A stretch of 64,000 nucleotides of DNA from Nemophila menziesii (Eukaryota > Streptophyta > Magnoliopsida > Boraginales > Hydrophyllaceae), in NCBI GenBank assembly GCA_029959085.1, contig JARWIR010000001.1, forward strand, positions 15,925,730 through 15,989,729, given 5' to 3'. The position numbers were made by a program, and so were the translations under genes. Below, piece after piece: positions 43,120 through 55,909 of this stretch; position 1 is the stretch's first letter, and each line of letters opens with the position of its first letter. The notes under the pieces are model-generated. The model was not told where the DNA came from and did not search any database. It was given only the letters and a program-made list of their open reading frames with translations.

Positions 43120-44450
43120 GGAGACTAATTTTTCTTCCTACAGAGACTAGTCGGAATCTTACTTCTTTAAAGAGACCTCAAAGATGACCAAATACTAAAA
43201 TACCCTTACTAACACTAAAAGACAAAGATGAGTGATGTCACTGTTCATCTCTCTCCATACCCACCTACCTCCGACCACCGACCACCGACCTCCGGCCACC
43301 AAAAAAAAATATAGAGTTTCGAAAAAATTGATGAGTTTCAAAAAAAATGATGAGTACTCAACAAAAATTGATGAGTTTTCTACAAAAATTGATGAGTTCT
43401 TTTACCAAAATTGAAGAGTATACTATAAAAAAAAGAAGAGTATTCGACAAAAAAAGCTGAGTATTATTCAAAAAAGATGAGTATCACTTTTACAACCTAT
43501 TTATTACAACAAAACATAAAAAACTAAATTACAACATCTACTGAACAAAACAAAAAGAAAAAAATCTTAACATTAAGCAATTTTCAACAAAAAAATTAAA
43601 AAAATACCTACCTACATACTGTTTACCAGATCTAGTCAACAAAAACAAAAATATCCTACGTTGTTCGCATTCGAAAAAAAAACTATGCATCCAGAGCTCA
43701 ACGTCGCCTGAGGCTGGAGAAGAATGTCGGAACAACCTCCTCCATTGCTGCACATAGGAAACACCCTCTCACCCAACTTCCCCATAGATCTTTATAGCTA
43801 TGATTCCTCCATTAACGAAATAACAATATAGGCTAATCTTCGAAGATCCAGCACTAGCGGTTCGACAGCGGTGGCGAGATCTTCTATTCGCCGGAGTTTA
43901 GTGGGTGCGAAAAGTAAATGGAGCTCGCGCGAGATCTGCACCGGAGAAGACTCGCCTGGTTCGACCCAGTTGCTTCACTGCTCTCTTGTTCGCACTGGCT
44001 ATGGCGAGCAACTCTTTTCTCCGATGAACAGTGGCGACGAAAACACCTCGAATAACGAACGACTTAGAGAGCTAAGCTCCGTTCGTGAGAAGAGGCGAGA
44101 TCTCACGTCGGCAATGAAGATTAAGCCACGAAGCACTGCGAGATCCATGGTTTCGATGGTGGTGACATCTCAGACGAGTTCGCTGGTGGTGAGCTTCGTT
44201 GGTGGGGGCTACCGGTGGTTGCTGGTGGTGGTGACATCTCGCCCCCGTGATTCTCAGGTGCAGCAATGGAGGGGGCTAGTGGGTGTTAAAGAGATGATAG
44301 GATAGAGAATGCAAATCTGAAAATTTAAAATATTAGGGTTTATAATTTAGTATATATAGGTATTAAAAAAAGGGTAGGAATGTAATAGGATTCCAGGATA
44401 TAGTGTTAAAATCTTATTGAGGTCTTTAGTGAGAAGAGCAAAAAAATGGG
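43120..44450 (-). mobile_element. Non-autonomous element, family X copy 2
   Basis: Relative of 15550-16980 in reverse orientation. On the minus strand it opens GCTCTTCTCACTAAAGACC, then TTTTAACACTATA and TTCCTACCC. It closes with a GAGGTCTCTTTAAAGAAG stretch, GACTAGTCTC and TATGTGTCA. The two ends are partly inverted (ACTAAAGACCTCA against TGAGGTCTCTTTA). The centre (43850-44280) is GC-rich and differs from copy 1. The stop-free 144-codon frame at 43871-44305 lies in this GC-rich centre, and I regard it as composition-driven. Confidence 0.4.
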
Positions 44451-44944
44451 GTTGGGTTAGGATTATGGGGTGGGTGTTCAAGATCCCTTGGGTCGAGATC
44501 TCATGTCGTAATGATCTTTCTTTTGGATAAGGCCTTAATTTCTCTAGGTTGCAGCTGTTATTCTGTTTTTATTTTCGGGCAATACTCTTGAAACCCATAA
44601 CTTTTTTCCATTGTTGGTTACTTATTCTGGGATGCCCCTGTCATGTATGCATGCTTTAAGGAACCATCAATCTGTCACGTACATGACCGTTAGTGTATCT
44701 TATTGCCCCACTTTTAGTGGTCGTGGGTCACATTTTTGTTTTATTAGAGTAAAAAAAGTATATCTGAGTAGAGGAAACACGAAAGAGTGTTATAACACGG
44801 GTTAAAGAAAGAGAGAACCTAATGCAATCTTCTGAGATGGGTAAGAAATGACCGACAACAGAACCATGTTAAAAGAACATGGTATAAGGGGTTTGGAAGA
44901 GTTGAGACGAGGGATGAAGAGAGAAGACAAGAAGGTAATAAATA

Positions 44945-45830
44945 CTATAGCATGAGATGTAGACTATATATCACATCAATTTTAGCTATGTCAACCTTCA
45001 CACCTTCATTGGACACTACATGGAATAATATTATACCTCTTGGACCATGAAATGGATTCTCTCCCATCTCAATTAAATTTGTCTCCTTACACCTACACAA
45101 CACTTTATCTAAATTCTGCAAACAATTATCAAAAGTACCTCCAAATATATAAAAATCATCCATAAACACATCTAAAAGATCATCTAACATATCGGAATGT
45201 AATGACATCATGTATCTTTGAAATGTAGCGGGTGCATTAGATAGTCCAAAAGTCATTCGATGGTATGCAAATATACCAAACAGACATGTAAAGTTAGTTT
45301 TTTCTTGGTCATCTAGGCACATCGCTACTTGATTATATCCTGAATATCCATCAATGAAGCAAAATAACCCCTTCCTAACTATTGTACCTAGTATTTGATC
45401 AATATATGGTAGGGGAAGTGATCTTTTCATGTCATACTGTTTAAATACGACAATATATGCAAACTTTATATCATGTGGTGGCCCTAGTGGGTACTTCAAC
45501 TCCTTGTGCATTTTCAACTATTGTTAATCCTGAAATTTAAGGTAGCACCTGTATATGACTTACCCATTCACTATAAGAGATTGGATATGTAATACCTGCA
45601 TTTAATAGCTTGGTTAGTTTATTTTTTTAGCGCATCTAATATCTTAATATTCAATTTATATTGCACTTCTCTGTATGGTTTTGCTCATTCTTCCAAATAT
45701 ATTTTGTTCTTATAGCGTTCTATTTCAATCCCTTTTAGATCAGTGGCTTCCCATCCTAATTCAACCATGTTCTTTGTTGACACATGTGTTGTGGTTCCAG
45801 GTGAAATAATAATTTGCTACCTATGAACTG
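44945..45830 (-). pseudogene. Athila-like reverse transcriptase remnant
   Basis: From right to left: ELGWEATDLKGIEIERYKN, YLEEWAKPYREVQYKLNIK, AGITYPISYSEWVS, a frame change, LPLPYIDQIL, FCFIDGYSGYNQVAM, FTCLFGIFAYHRMTFGLSNA, then FQRYMMSLHSDML, the catalytic VFMDDFYIFG, and FDNCLQNLDKVLCRC. These are the standard Ty3/gypsy RT blocks. The last 190 codons (44945-45517) are still open. Ends shortly after VDIAKIDVI. Confidence 0.85.
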
Positions 45831-47317
45831 TGACTCCCCGCAAGCGTATAGGTTGTCGTCAAGTAAAAATGTGATAAGCTCAAGGTTATCGTTCCTCAGG
45901 GACTACCAAGATTGTATTAATTGTGTCTCCGATGTAATATAATGTAGAGTTGCAAAGAAAATAATATAATATAAATGATTTTTATTTGGTTTTCCTTTAA
46001 GGACTAAATTTCAAATAAAATAAATACTTAACTAAAGATGCAAATAAATAATACAAAAAAAAATTAGAATATATGAATGCAATGCTTGATCCTTGCAAGT
46101 AATCCTCCTAATTATTATCATCTTGTTATTGGTATAAGGACGAACTGACGGATTCTTATTAGTTGGGATTCAAAAGCACTCTAACTCCCCATCTGGGTAA
46201 ACCTCGAGTTTAACCTTACACACCAGTTGGCTATATGATGAATTAAATTCCCTAACCGTATTGACTACCTAGCGGGACCATCCGGTTCAATTCTGCAAAC
46301 TAGGCATTTATATATTATGTCTGAAAATCAGACCCATATCCAGGTGTTACATGAAAGTCTCAAACACTAGACATAGACATGCAACAAGCATAAAGACTCA
46401 AAACAATAGAGTAAATAAACTTCATTCATTTCAATAATTTAATTATCCTAAATATCTAAAACAAAGCTAAAAATCAATTAGGGTTCATATCCATTGCAAG
46501 TTTCAAGCAATCAAAGTTATTTCTTTAATGAAAAATAAAACCTAATTAAAATTAAGCTGAAATCATGATTAATATACAAGATGAAATTAAATTATTCTTA
46601 GGATTGAAGGGATTTGGACATGGATGGAGTAGAGTCATTGGGTTCCTAAACAAACCCTTCATGTCTCCTCCTCCTCCTCCGCCTCCTGATGAGCACCTCC
46701 TTCTCCTAATGTTTTGATCGATCCTTCGTGGATAATTTGATGGATGTTCCAAGGATAATGGAATGGGGGCTGGAAAATGGATTATATAAGTGCTAAAAAT
46801 AGATTAGGGTCTTCCATGGACTCAAAATTAGGTTAAACTAGCCCAAACCTGTTTTTACTTGACATATTTCGGGTTCAAGGCACGACAATGGTTATTAGCA
46901 TAAATTCTTCATCTTAATTCTGAATTGACTTCTGTCATTTGCGAAACAACCCTAAATTCAAGCTCTCTATCAAAAGGAATAAGGTCGAAAACTCTCACCA
47001 AAAAGCCGTAGTGACTGAAACACTAAGGCGCAAAGACTTCTCCGATAAACACTCCAACTTCTCAAAGTGGTTCTAAGCTCAATTTCCGCTTTGACTTGGG
47101 GTTTCTCTTGATATCTTGACTTCTTCTTCTCATCTTGGACCCTTGTATCAAGCATGTACCTAAAATATACACACTTGACACACAATTAAGGCACAAAAGC
47201 TCTATAAATGGTAATGAGTAGAGGTAAAAGTGCAAAATAGCAATTAACAAGGAAAAATCCCTCACTTGGGCCCAATAAACTCCCAAAATAATGTGTCGTG
47301 AATGAATTTATCCATCA
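45830..47317 (-). repeat. Probable LTR (solo) inserted between protease and RT
   Basis: Non-coding sequence of about 1.49 kb separates parts of the old element that should be adjacent (YLGENDTLPLLL to the right, ELGWEATDLKG to the left). On the minus strand it would start TGATGGATAAATTCATTC and end CTTGACGACAACCTATACGC plus TTGCGGGGAGTCACA. A block ACAACCNTANRCTTGCGG near the end of the young element's LTR is similar. No target duplication was found, so the limits are approximate. Confidence 0.45.
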
Positions 47318-47639
47318 TAAAAAGAGAGAAATCAACATGTAGTAACCTTTCTTCTTGATATGCGTATATGTTAGATATAATAATAAAGGGAGAGTGTCAT
47401 TCTCCCCCAAATATATATTTTTAAATGCACATGAAGATTTTTTTAGCTCTAATTATGGGTGGAAATCACTGTCGAAGGAGTAAATGCTGAAGATAGTTCT
47501 AGCAATGGTTCTATATAACATATTTCCCATTGTCCACCCTCAAAATTCTCAGTAATCACCATTTAAATTTCTACTTAACTCTTCCAATATATCTTGTCCT
47601 AATAAAATATGTTCAACTTCTTCTACTAGCTGGCTAACC

Positions 47640-48048
47640 TCATCTACCCATAGCAATTTGGGGTTAGTATCCTTTTTATTTATTTGACACATTAAAAGCC
47701 TTTAGTTTTATTGCATGTTTCTAAATATTACTCTAGTGTTACATTATATTTGAACATTAGAAGTGGACATAAAAGGCCTTCCTAGGATAATTGGTGCATA
47801 GTCTTCAAGTTCTCGACCAGATTCTTTGTCCAACACCAAAAAATTAAATGGAAAATAATTTTTCCTACGCAAATTAATACATATTATATCGTTCCTCTAG
47901 GGATTTTCACTGACCTATCTTCTAATTGTATTGTAATTTCCACCTCCTTTAGTTCTCCCTATCCAATCTTATGAATGTGATATGGAAATAAGTTCACGTT
48001 TGCCCATAAATCTAACAAAGCTCTATCAATTATCAAATCTATAATATC
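47640..48048 (-). pseudogene. Athila-like protease remnant, C-terminal part
   Basis: Reads DRALLDLWANVNLFPYHIHK (usual CDLGASINLMP; the active-site Gly is Trp here), then ITIQLEDRSVKIPRG and, after frame changes, a HQLS-EGLLCPL stretch (usual ILGRPFL). The N-terminal piece, VGAFTITC, lies across the solo LTR at 49632-49660. Confidence 0.7.
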
Positions 48049-48053
48049 GCAGG

Positions 48054-49626
48054 TGGTGTGGCCTAAGGTGTGATAAAATAATGATATAAATAAGTACAAA
48101 TACACACACTAAACTAACACGGTACTGCAAGTATTACAGGACGTATGCAAGTTTTAATGATAAGAAGATTCGTTCCTCAGGGACTGACGAAAGTTAGAGA
48201 GAACTTATGCAAATTATCAAGTGCAGATATAGAAGATAGAAAGATGATACGCAAAGAAAGAAAAGGAAAATAGATTTTTATTTGGTTTTTATAATGAAAA
48301 CTAAACTACTAAATAAAAGACAAAAAATAAATAAAAGCAAAGTAAAGAAGATAGTATGAAAGTTATAGCTTAGGTTTTACTAGTATGCACTAATCCTTCT
48401 AATTCTATCTATTAGATCTAATTTATAAGGGAGAATATTAGCTCTTGGTATACTTAGTCAGGATTCTAAATTCCCATACCTTAGACCTTGAGAGCGACTA
48501 AGGGGGCTACGACACAACCAAGAAGTGTTTTATCTTAGGGTTATCAAACGCCACTAAGGCCCTAAGCAAATATTGCAATCCTGGTGATATGGTGGTTAAA
48601 ACAAACCTTAATGACTATCTAGTTAGAATCATGTTTTGTCAGAACTAATATCGACACTAGACGTTATGTGGTGGTTCAATAGTTAAACACCCTGGTAAGG
48701 TGACCATCTAACTACTATTAAGGTAATCCTAAACGTTGCGCACTGCAAGGAAAACATACATTAAATCAAAACACATAATCAAATATGAAGTAAGTAGCTA
48801 ATATCAGATTAAAACATATAATTCCCAAAGAAACTTAGATAGAAGAATCAGAATTCATAGATTATACATTATGCAAACCTAAGCTAATAGAATTAATTCA
48901 TACAAAGAAAAGAAGAGAAAAGAATTACAAAATAAGAGGTTGAAGGAGACATAGTTGATGCACAGCTCCTTCCAGACTTCTTCTCTTGTGTTGCAGCTTC
49001 CTCTTGGACTTAAGGTCTGGCCAAGGATGATTTTAGAGTGTTAAGAGGCTGTATTTATAGGGTATAGGAAGACCTAATTCGTTTTCTTGAAGGAGAAGGA
49101 AAGTAATGGACTCCTAGTCCAACTCAAATTCGTATGGAAATAAAGATAAACACTGCTGGACCGTTTTGAGCATATCTTCTTCGTTATTGGTCGGTTTGAG
49201 CTCCATAAGATACTAAAAGAATCGCAACAGAATTATCTTGACCCTAAAGAAGGAAATTACCAAAATCGTCTTATTTTTTAGGTAAAAATGCACATCTTTA
49301 GGCGTGTACTGCAGAATTCAGATTTAGGCAGCTTTTCCTTTTCCATCTTTTTAGCTTTTGTTTCCTTATCTCTAATTACCATGCAAATCTTTTTCCATAT
49401 CTTGTAGTCTTTGACTTGGACTCTAATTAATCTCCATAATTATCTTTAAAGCTTCACACTAAATAAACAATTAAACCCAATATGCTCTAAAAATAATAAT
49501 TCTACAAATCAAGACTCAAAATAGGAAAGTGCACTAAATTAAGCTAAGATCGACCTATAAACTAATAAATAAGCCTAAAATGATGTCTCTGAAGTATATT
49601 ATATTATCACAAATGAGGAGACATCA
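48054..49626 (-). repeat. Solo LTR, same family as LTR A/B, with TSD
   Basis: A 1573-bp LTR, minus strand, from TGATGTCTCCTCATTTGTG at 49626 to TTAGGCCACACCA at 48054. It is flanked by a perfect 5-bp duplication GCAGG (48049-48053 and 49627-49631). No primer site or polypurine tract adjoins it. It therefore arose by recombination between the two LTRs of a full element. The insertion point is inside the protease gene of the old Athila copy: the reading resumes on the other side at the expected residue. Confidence 0.9.
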
Positions 49627-49631
49627 GCAGG

Positions 49632-50690
49632 TGATTGTGAATGCCCCTACGTTTATTATTTTCTAGGGTAAGCTATACGACAATACACTACTCACCTGCC
49701 CCTTTATTCCTACATTAGGCTGTTCTTTATACTTTATCTTATGAGTGCATAATTTTTTAATAAATTTGCGCATTATTGGAATAGTTTATTTACTTCTAAA
49801 AATAGTATATTTATCTTTATTTGCTTGAAAAAATTTGAGCATTGATCCTAACTTTTCTTTTTATGCTTGGGGCTGGTGTTATCACATACTCTTCTACCTA
49901 TTGTTTGGAGAGGAGGTGACAAATTTTTTGGGGGACTTCTTGTAACTTCCTTAGTAGGTGGTGGCTATATTATTTTTCTTAGTACCTTACTCCTATGTGA
50001 TCATCTATTTATTTCTCACTTCTGTGCATAATTATACTTCCACCAATTCTTGGATTTACTTATTTACTAGTCTATTCCCTTATGTTTCATCTAAGATAGC
50101 CATGAAAGATTTGCACTGTACATGGATATTTCGATCTTATGTATAAATATTTCTTTACATAAATGTGATGGCTTTGTAATTATGTGGAAATTTTCTCCTC
50201 CAAGTTACTTATCTTAAAATCAAGATTTTCTTTTTGCCTTTGTATTTCCACGACTATTCTTCTTTTGGTGTCCATATAAAATATCTCCAACCTTTCTATA
50301 ACTTGGAAGGATCTTCTAGGTCATATTTAAATGCTCTTAACTTAAGTTCATCCTCCCACATCCCCCCTGGAATTTAGTCGATCTTCATTACAACTCGAAT
50401 ATTATTAAATAACTATAAGAATTTTCATATTTTGTTCCTAAGAACATTTGCATTGCATATGTGATTTTTATAACATTAGAATTGGTGTTCTCAATAAAGG
50501 GAGGTAATACTAATATAGATCTAGTCACATGATATGGGTCATACATATGATAGTACAATAAAGTTTCATTATGATCCATACCTAACCTTAAGATAACTAT
50601 TATGCTAAAACTGAATAAACGACAACAAAATTTATATACAAATCTAATAGTGAACTTATCAGATTGGTCACCAATCTCACGCAATGGAAT
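49632..50690 (-). pseudogene. Athila-like gag and gag-protease linker remnant
   Basis: From right to left: PPFIENTNSNVIKITYAMQM near 50510-50460 (gag start region), a coiled-coil-like RQKENLDFKISNLEE near 50220-50260, FKQIKINILFLEV near 49830, KFIKKLCTHKIKYKEQPNVG near 49730, and VGAFTITC at 49632-49660. Each matches the order of the intact gag at 56-58 kb (there RGLSINIPLLEAIRD, YAKFLKRALTNKR, HGSFTIPISIG). Broken by several stops. Confidence 0.65.
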
Positions 50691-53356
50691 TTATGCATGC
50701 TTCGCAAGATCTTTGTTTTCTTACGATAACACTTTCAAAAGAGCATTATTATGTGACACTTGTCAATTAAATTTTTATTTCTCTTTACCACTTTCATGGT
50801 ACCAAGGGCCCAACCACTAAATCTTGGCGGTACTCTGTATAAGTTGTATCATCTAGATTTGAAATTGAGGTGGATTTTATAACTGTGGGTTTAAAAATAA
50901 TTCGTCTAATGTTAATTAGCTAGCACTAAAATATGATACCGAGTGGCTTATATGCTACTTATATATTTACACTAATGCTAGATTATCTACCTGTAAATTT
51001 CTTTTTTGCTGTCAATTGGGACATGTTATTCAATGACATGGGCTTGTCACATACTCAAGATCACCTTTCAAACCCTTTGTATGACTAAGGATATCAAAAT
51101 TATCTAGTTAAAACTTAATACATTTCTTTTAACTTTTATAATGTATTAATTAATCAAAATAAGGCCTTACAATCACATGTGGTTGAAAGTCCACAAATAC
51201 CTGAACTAAATAATACAAAGATATATGCACTTGAAGGAGTAATCTAATAGGTTTTAAATTCATAAAGAAATCAAGCAGAGACATACAATAGTAGTTCAAT
51301 CATAACATATAATAATTGTAGAAATTCTTAATTGATTATACCAAAAAATTTACAGAGTTATATTGATAAGTAACATCCCTAGTCGAGAGAATTTTAGTTG
51401 ATTATTAACATGGAGAGTAATAGATTTGGAATGGAGGATTTGCCCATTAGACTTGAGAATCCCATTTCCCTTTGCTTATTCTTTTGATTTTATCTTCTAT
51501 TTAGGTTATGGATTTTTCTCTGTACGTTCTCTCATTTTATAAAATTTAATCCTAGCTATTTATATTGTTTAAAATAATTTAACTAACTAATAGGACAAGT
51601 ACAAGATTCGAGTATTTTAAAATTCTAGAGATTAGAGTTGTAATTCAATTCATCATATTATTAGGGCACTTCACATCACAACTAAGCTTCTAAGATTATT
51701 TTAAGGTCAATAATAGCTAATTTAAAAGAAGACATACGAGGTATTTCTTTAATTTTTTTCCTTAACTTTTCATCCCCTGGTCCCATTGGATTTTAGTGAA
51801 GACACTATACGGTTTAAGTTTGGGATACGAAGTAAATACTTGAGAAACTGATATAGCTGGATACTCTTCTTTCCTTTCCATGATCCCTTAGGAAAGTATA
51901 GTTATAGTAAGGATACTAGAGATTCTATGTTTCTGTGTAGGAGAAAATTTAATTTTTTCTTAAGTTAAGAAGAATAGGAAAAATAGGAAGTATGATGACA
52001 TATAATATGCCTTAATTATATATTTAAATGAATATGAGTATATGAGAATGATTAGTAATTTAAGAAATAATTTTTTGTTCAAATTGATCATTTGAATGTA
52101 TTCTTCAAAATGAATTTGTGCTTATTAAGTCTTAGTTTGATTTATGTTGGAGTAGAAATTTGAGTCCATCTATTTACGTATGACTATAGGGTCAAAATGA
52201 GGGCAAGCAAAAAACACTTGGTGAGACTCACATCGAGGTTTTTATCTAATATCTATGTTTTATCTTCCAGTAAAGTTTTTCTTTTGGAAAAATAGGGGAT
52301 ACGTCTATTGTCATCCAAATTTATGTGAGGAAATATTAAAATTGATATACTATACAATTAAATGTGTCCAATCATAAAGTCATTAGTATCTCGGGTAAAT
52401 AAGGTACTATCAGGGATGTTTCATCCTGGTGGCTTGTTCTTCTTATTATAGTATTATGGACCCCAAAACTCGCTAAGTGGATACAATGTATATGTACGCC
52501 ACAATTCACATTTAAAAGAGCATAAAATGAAAATGTATGAAAAGAATGTGAACGAAATAAAATAAAAATGATACCTCTTGAATTAGATGTATCAGTTAGA
52601 CGCCTCCACGTGATGTTAGAAAATAATAAATTTGAAGACAAATAGAAAATATGAAGTTGCAAAAAATCCGGTGTCTAGCTTAGTATAAGGAAAAAGTTTC
52701 TCTTATATGACAATATATTCTTAAGCATAACTTAAAAACCTTATTCTTGGCTATCACTATGATGGTTAGAGTCTTGATCTAGATTTACACATTTTATGGA
52801 GATACATGATTATTAGTTTGCTTTACTTTATATAGTTTCATCATACTTATACTTGATGTATATTGTATTCATATGATCATATTCATTTTGCATACTACAT
52901 CCCATTGTATATCCCTTCTATACCTTTTATACTTAGTATATCTTTACTTGTGAACAATCAAAGAGTAAGTTTGGGAATGTGATAGATCAAAATAAAATGG
53001 TACTTTGACCTATTATTTATGATACTTTTTCTCTATTTTACCTCGTTTTTTGATGATATTGTAGGATTTATAAGCAATTCTCAGTCCCTAGATAGGAAAC
53101 AAGTTTAAAATAGAAATATTCTAGCTATATTGGTAAGTAGGGAAATTTAGAAGTTACTAGAAGAGAAATTAGAAGTTGGGCATTGACTAAAATAAAAAAG
53201 ACACAACTGGACCAAGAAAACTCAACCAATATTCAGTGGAATTTGGTTCTCTGTGGACCCAGTCTGATTTAGCAGCCAATTAAAGAGTAACAAAAATAGA
53301 ACAGAAAAAGAACTAAAATAAGTAGGAAGAAAATAAGATACTAAAATAAGAACAGA

Positions 53357-53750
53357 AAAAGGGTCTGTTTGGATTGAAAGAAATGGAAAGAAAGGAAGAG
53401 AATAGAAATGTTTTTTTATTTTTTACATTGTTTGTATTAAAAAAATTATGAAAGAAAAGAAAGGAAGTCATTCTAAAAATCACTCCTCTATCCATTTTTA
53501 TTATCATCCCAAATTGGAGTCAAATGGAGAGAAAGGAATTTTATTAGTGATTATAGGCCAAAATTAACTTTTTTGTTTCTTTCTTTTTGTACTTTTTTCA
53601 ATACAAACAAAATATATCTAAAATCATTTATGAAATCTTCTTTTATAAAAATTTATAATCCAAACAAAAATATTTATTTCCTTTCTTTTCTTTTATAATT
53701 TTTCCTTTCTTTTCTTTTATTATTTTTTTTCCTTCTAAATACAAAGAGAC
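53357..53750. mobile_element. Fold-back MITE with GGGTCTGTTTGGATT terminus
   Basis: Starts GGGTCTGTTTGGATTGAAAG and ends CTAAATACAAAGAGACCC; the ends are imperfect inverted repeats. Purine-rich left half (GAAAGAAAGGAAG) and pyrimidine-rich right half (CTTTCTTTTCTTTT) can pair. Resembles 27137-27595. Target duplication not clear. Confidence 0.6.
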
Positions 53751-53761
53751 CCTAAAGAAGA

Positions 53762-53764
<3 letters not shown>

Positions 53765-53807
<43 letters not shown>
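53765..53807. repeat. (TA)n microsatellite
   Basis: About 21 perfect TA units directly right of the MITE. Confidence 0.95.
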
Positions 53808-53810
<3 letters not shown>

Positions 53811-54207
53811 AAATCCAAAGATAAAAACAAAATTATTCGTTAGTCATATCTTAAATAATAATTCTTAATCATATTTTATATCTAGTTCTATTCCTTTATA
53901 AATAGACTATTCATATCAAAATATTATAGGAGTTAGAGGATCAATTGTTGTATTAGTTTTATTTTATATTTATGAGAAGTTAAACATCATAGCTTAGGGT
54001 GTTAGAGTAGGATTCAATAATTACGATTTTTACAGATTGAACAAGTATTTATTTCTTTCATACTTATTTTATTTATCACTTATTTTCCACCCAATAACTT
54101 CCTCCATTAAAAGGTTGAATTTTCCCAACTTGAATTCGTGAATAATAAACAAGATGATATTAACCAACGTTTAGTCAACACGACTTTTCTTCACTTCACT
54201 GGCCATC

Positions 54208-55768
54208 TGATGTCTCCCTAATTGTTCTTATTTTCGACCCTTGGGAGACATCATTTTTGGTGTTTATTTAATTAATTTGATAGACTTTTGGACTAAATAT
54301 GCAATAATCCGGAATTCCCTTTTTATTTCTAGCATTTTTAATTTATTAAACTTTTGCGCGTAATATTGGTATTTTTAGTGTAAAGTTTACAGGTTTTAGA
54401 TGTTAGCTAGGAGAGGAATCCGAGGAGAAGGTCAAAGATCGTGAATTAGAGTCAAGACTTGAAGACAAATCCCGAAGATATTATTTTTAGAGCTGAAAAT
54501 CCACTTTCCAGGCCATAGATTGCTGATTTCGAGGTGCTTAAGCGATGATTTAGCCGCTGACCTTTGAAGAGAAATCATTCCTTATCGAGTTACGGAACTT
54601 TAGCAACTGGAATGAGGTCAATCGGAGTTGCAACGCATCGGGAAAAGCTGTTTTAGTGAAGGCCTATCATCAGTTACGGGATTTTGGGCTTAGAAAGTGG
54701 GCCTGGACATTTAATTAGGCTTTTATTTTCTGGTCCAAGCCCTACTCCGAATTTGCACTTATAAAAGGAGGTCTGGACTTCTATTTTTCACACAATTCAC
54801 ATTCTACAAGATTAAACACCAGAGAGAAGTCAACGGAAGGAAGAAAGAAGAAGCTACAAGAGCGGGAGAGGGTCTATATCTCCGTTCGTAGTCATTCCTA
54901 TTCCGGAAATTAGGTTTTTCTTATCTTTAATTTTGTAATCAAATATGAATTCCTTTACATTTAATTTAGTATTTCTTTTTAATATGAGCTAAACAATTGA
55001 TAGTGCTTGAGAACAAACAATGGGTGAATCCCAATCTTATTAATTAACGAATGTTGAATTTGGGTTTTTATTGAATTAAACTAAATTAGGGCTTTTACTC
55101 TTTTCAATAAATTGAGATTATTTTACTGTTTTTGGAGTAGCTAACTAAGAACAGGTGTTAGTATCTAGGCTATTCCAATTAGTGGCGATTGGATCATCCT
55201 GACGGAGGGTTTAGGTACGGAAATATTTATTTAATCTAAAATAGAAGCTATTGATTCTGACGAACTTAGCTAATTTTAGGGCCAATGAGGTAATAAAACT
55301 TAATCATCCAACGGTGGATCATATTTACCCTGACGGGACTAGTGACACTTTAGGATCGCCTTATAGTCCACCCTGACGGGGGTATAAGGATTTTAGAATC
55401 CCGACCATTGTAATTGACCAATTTAACCCTTAAACAACATAAGTTAGGAAGTAAGATTGGGAGGATCCTTGCGTTCTCAAGTACTACATCTCATATTGCG
55501 TTTTCACTTATTTTACTTGCGTCTTAGCTTTTACTTGCATTTATAATTTGTCTTTCATTCATTAGCTTTAATAAACAAAATCAAACAAATATTTTATTAT
55601 CTTTTACATTCATAAGTGCATCAATCACTATTTGCTAGACATTGTGATCAACCATCCGTCCTTGGAACGAATCTGTATTATCATACATACTACTTGGGAC
55701 AACCGTACACTTGCGGTTGTGGTTCGATTAGCATTTGCATTTATTTTAGAACACACAAAGGACCACCA
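54208..55768 (+). repeat. 5' LTR of the young element
   Basis: 1561 bp, TGATGTCTCC to GGACCACCA. A TATA-like TATAAAAGGAGG near 54770 is a likely promoter for element RNA. A 60-codon frame near its end (55616-55798) is duplicated in the 3' LTR and is not considered a gene. Confidence 0.95.
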
Positions 55769-55774
55769 AGTTTT

Positions 55775-55792
55775 TGGCGCCGCTGCCGGGGA
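55775..55792 (+). other. Primer-binding site (tRNA-Asp type)
   Basis: TGGCGCCGCTGCCGGGGA, six bases after the 5' LTR. It is complementary to the 3' end of tRNA-Asp except for one base. It primes minus-strand DNA synthesis; Athila elements are known to use this tRNA. Confidence 0.9.
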
Positions 55793-55909
55793 CGGTAGCG
55801 TGTGACCACGGTGTTTATCCTTTAGTGATAGTGCATTTATTTTTATTTTTGTTTTTATCAGTTTTACGCTTTTTGCTTGTTTAGTTTCTCAGGTTTTTAG
55901 GTTTGGTGT

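Larger units (their letters stand above)
44945..50690 (-). mobile_element. Old Athila-like Ty3/gypsy element, interrupted
   Basis: Decayed gag, protease and RT of an Athila-type element in order on the minus strand: gag start near 50690, gag end near 50200, protease around 49900-47640, RT 45830-44945. It is split by a solo LTR (48054-49626) inside protease and by another LTR-like insert (about 45830-47317) between protease and RT. Sequence left of 44945 no longer reads as RNase H or integrase, so the element is truncated there. Its own LTRs were not identified. Confidence 0.75.
50691..54202. other. AT-rich spacer with a MITE and microsatellite
   Basis: No gene recognised. The right part holds a fold-back MITE (53357-53750) and a (TA)n run. 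Sequence between 50700 and 53300 may include the eroded leader and LTR of the old Athila copy, but I could not show it. Confidence 0.4.

Noticed and set aside
43871..44305. A 144-codon frame rich in Arg, Ser and Val.
   Set aside because: It lies in the GC-rich centre of a non-autonomous element; no motif, no splice or promoter signals, open mainly because of composition.
55616..55798. A 60-codon frame, repeated at 62943-63131.
   Set aside because: Part of the two LTR copies; no sign of a separate gene.
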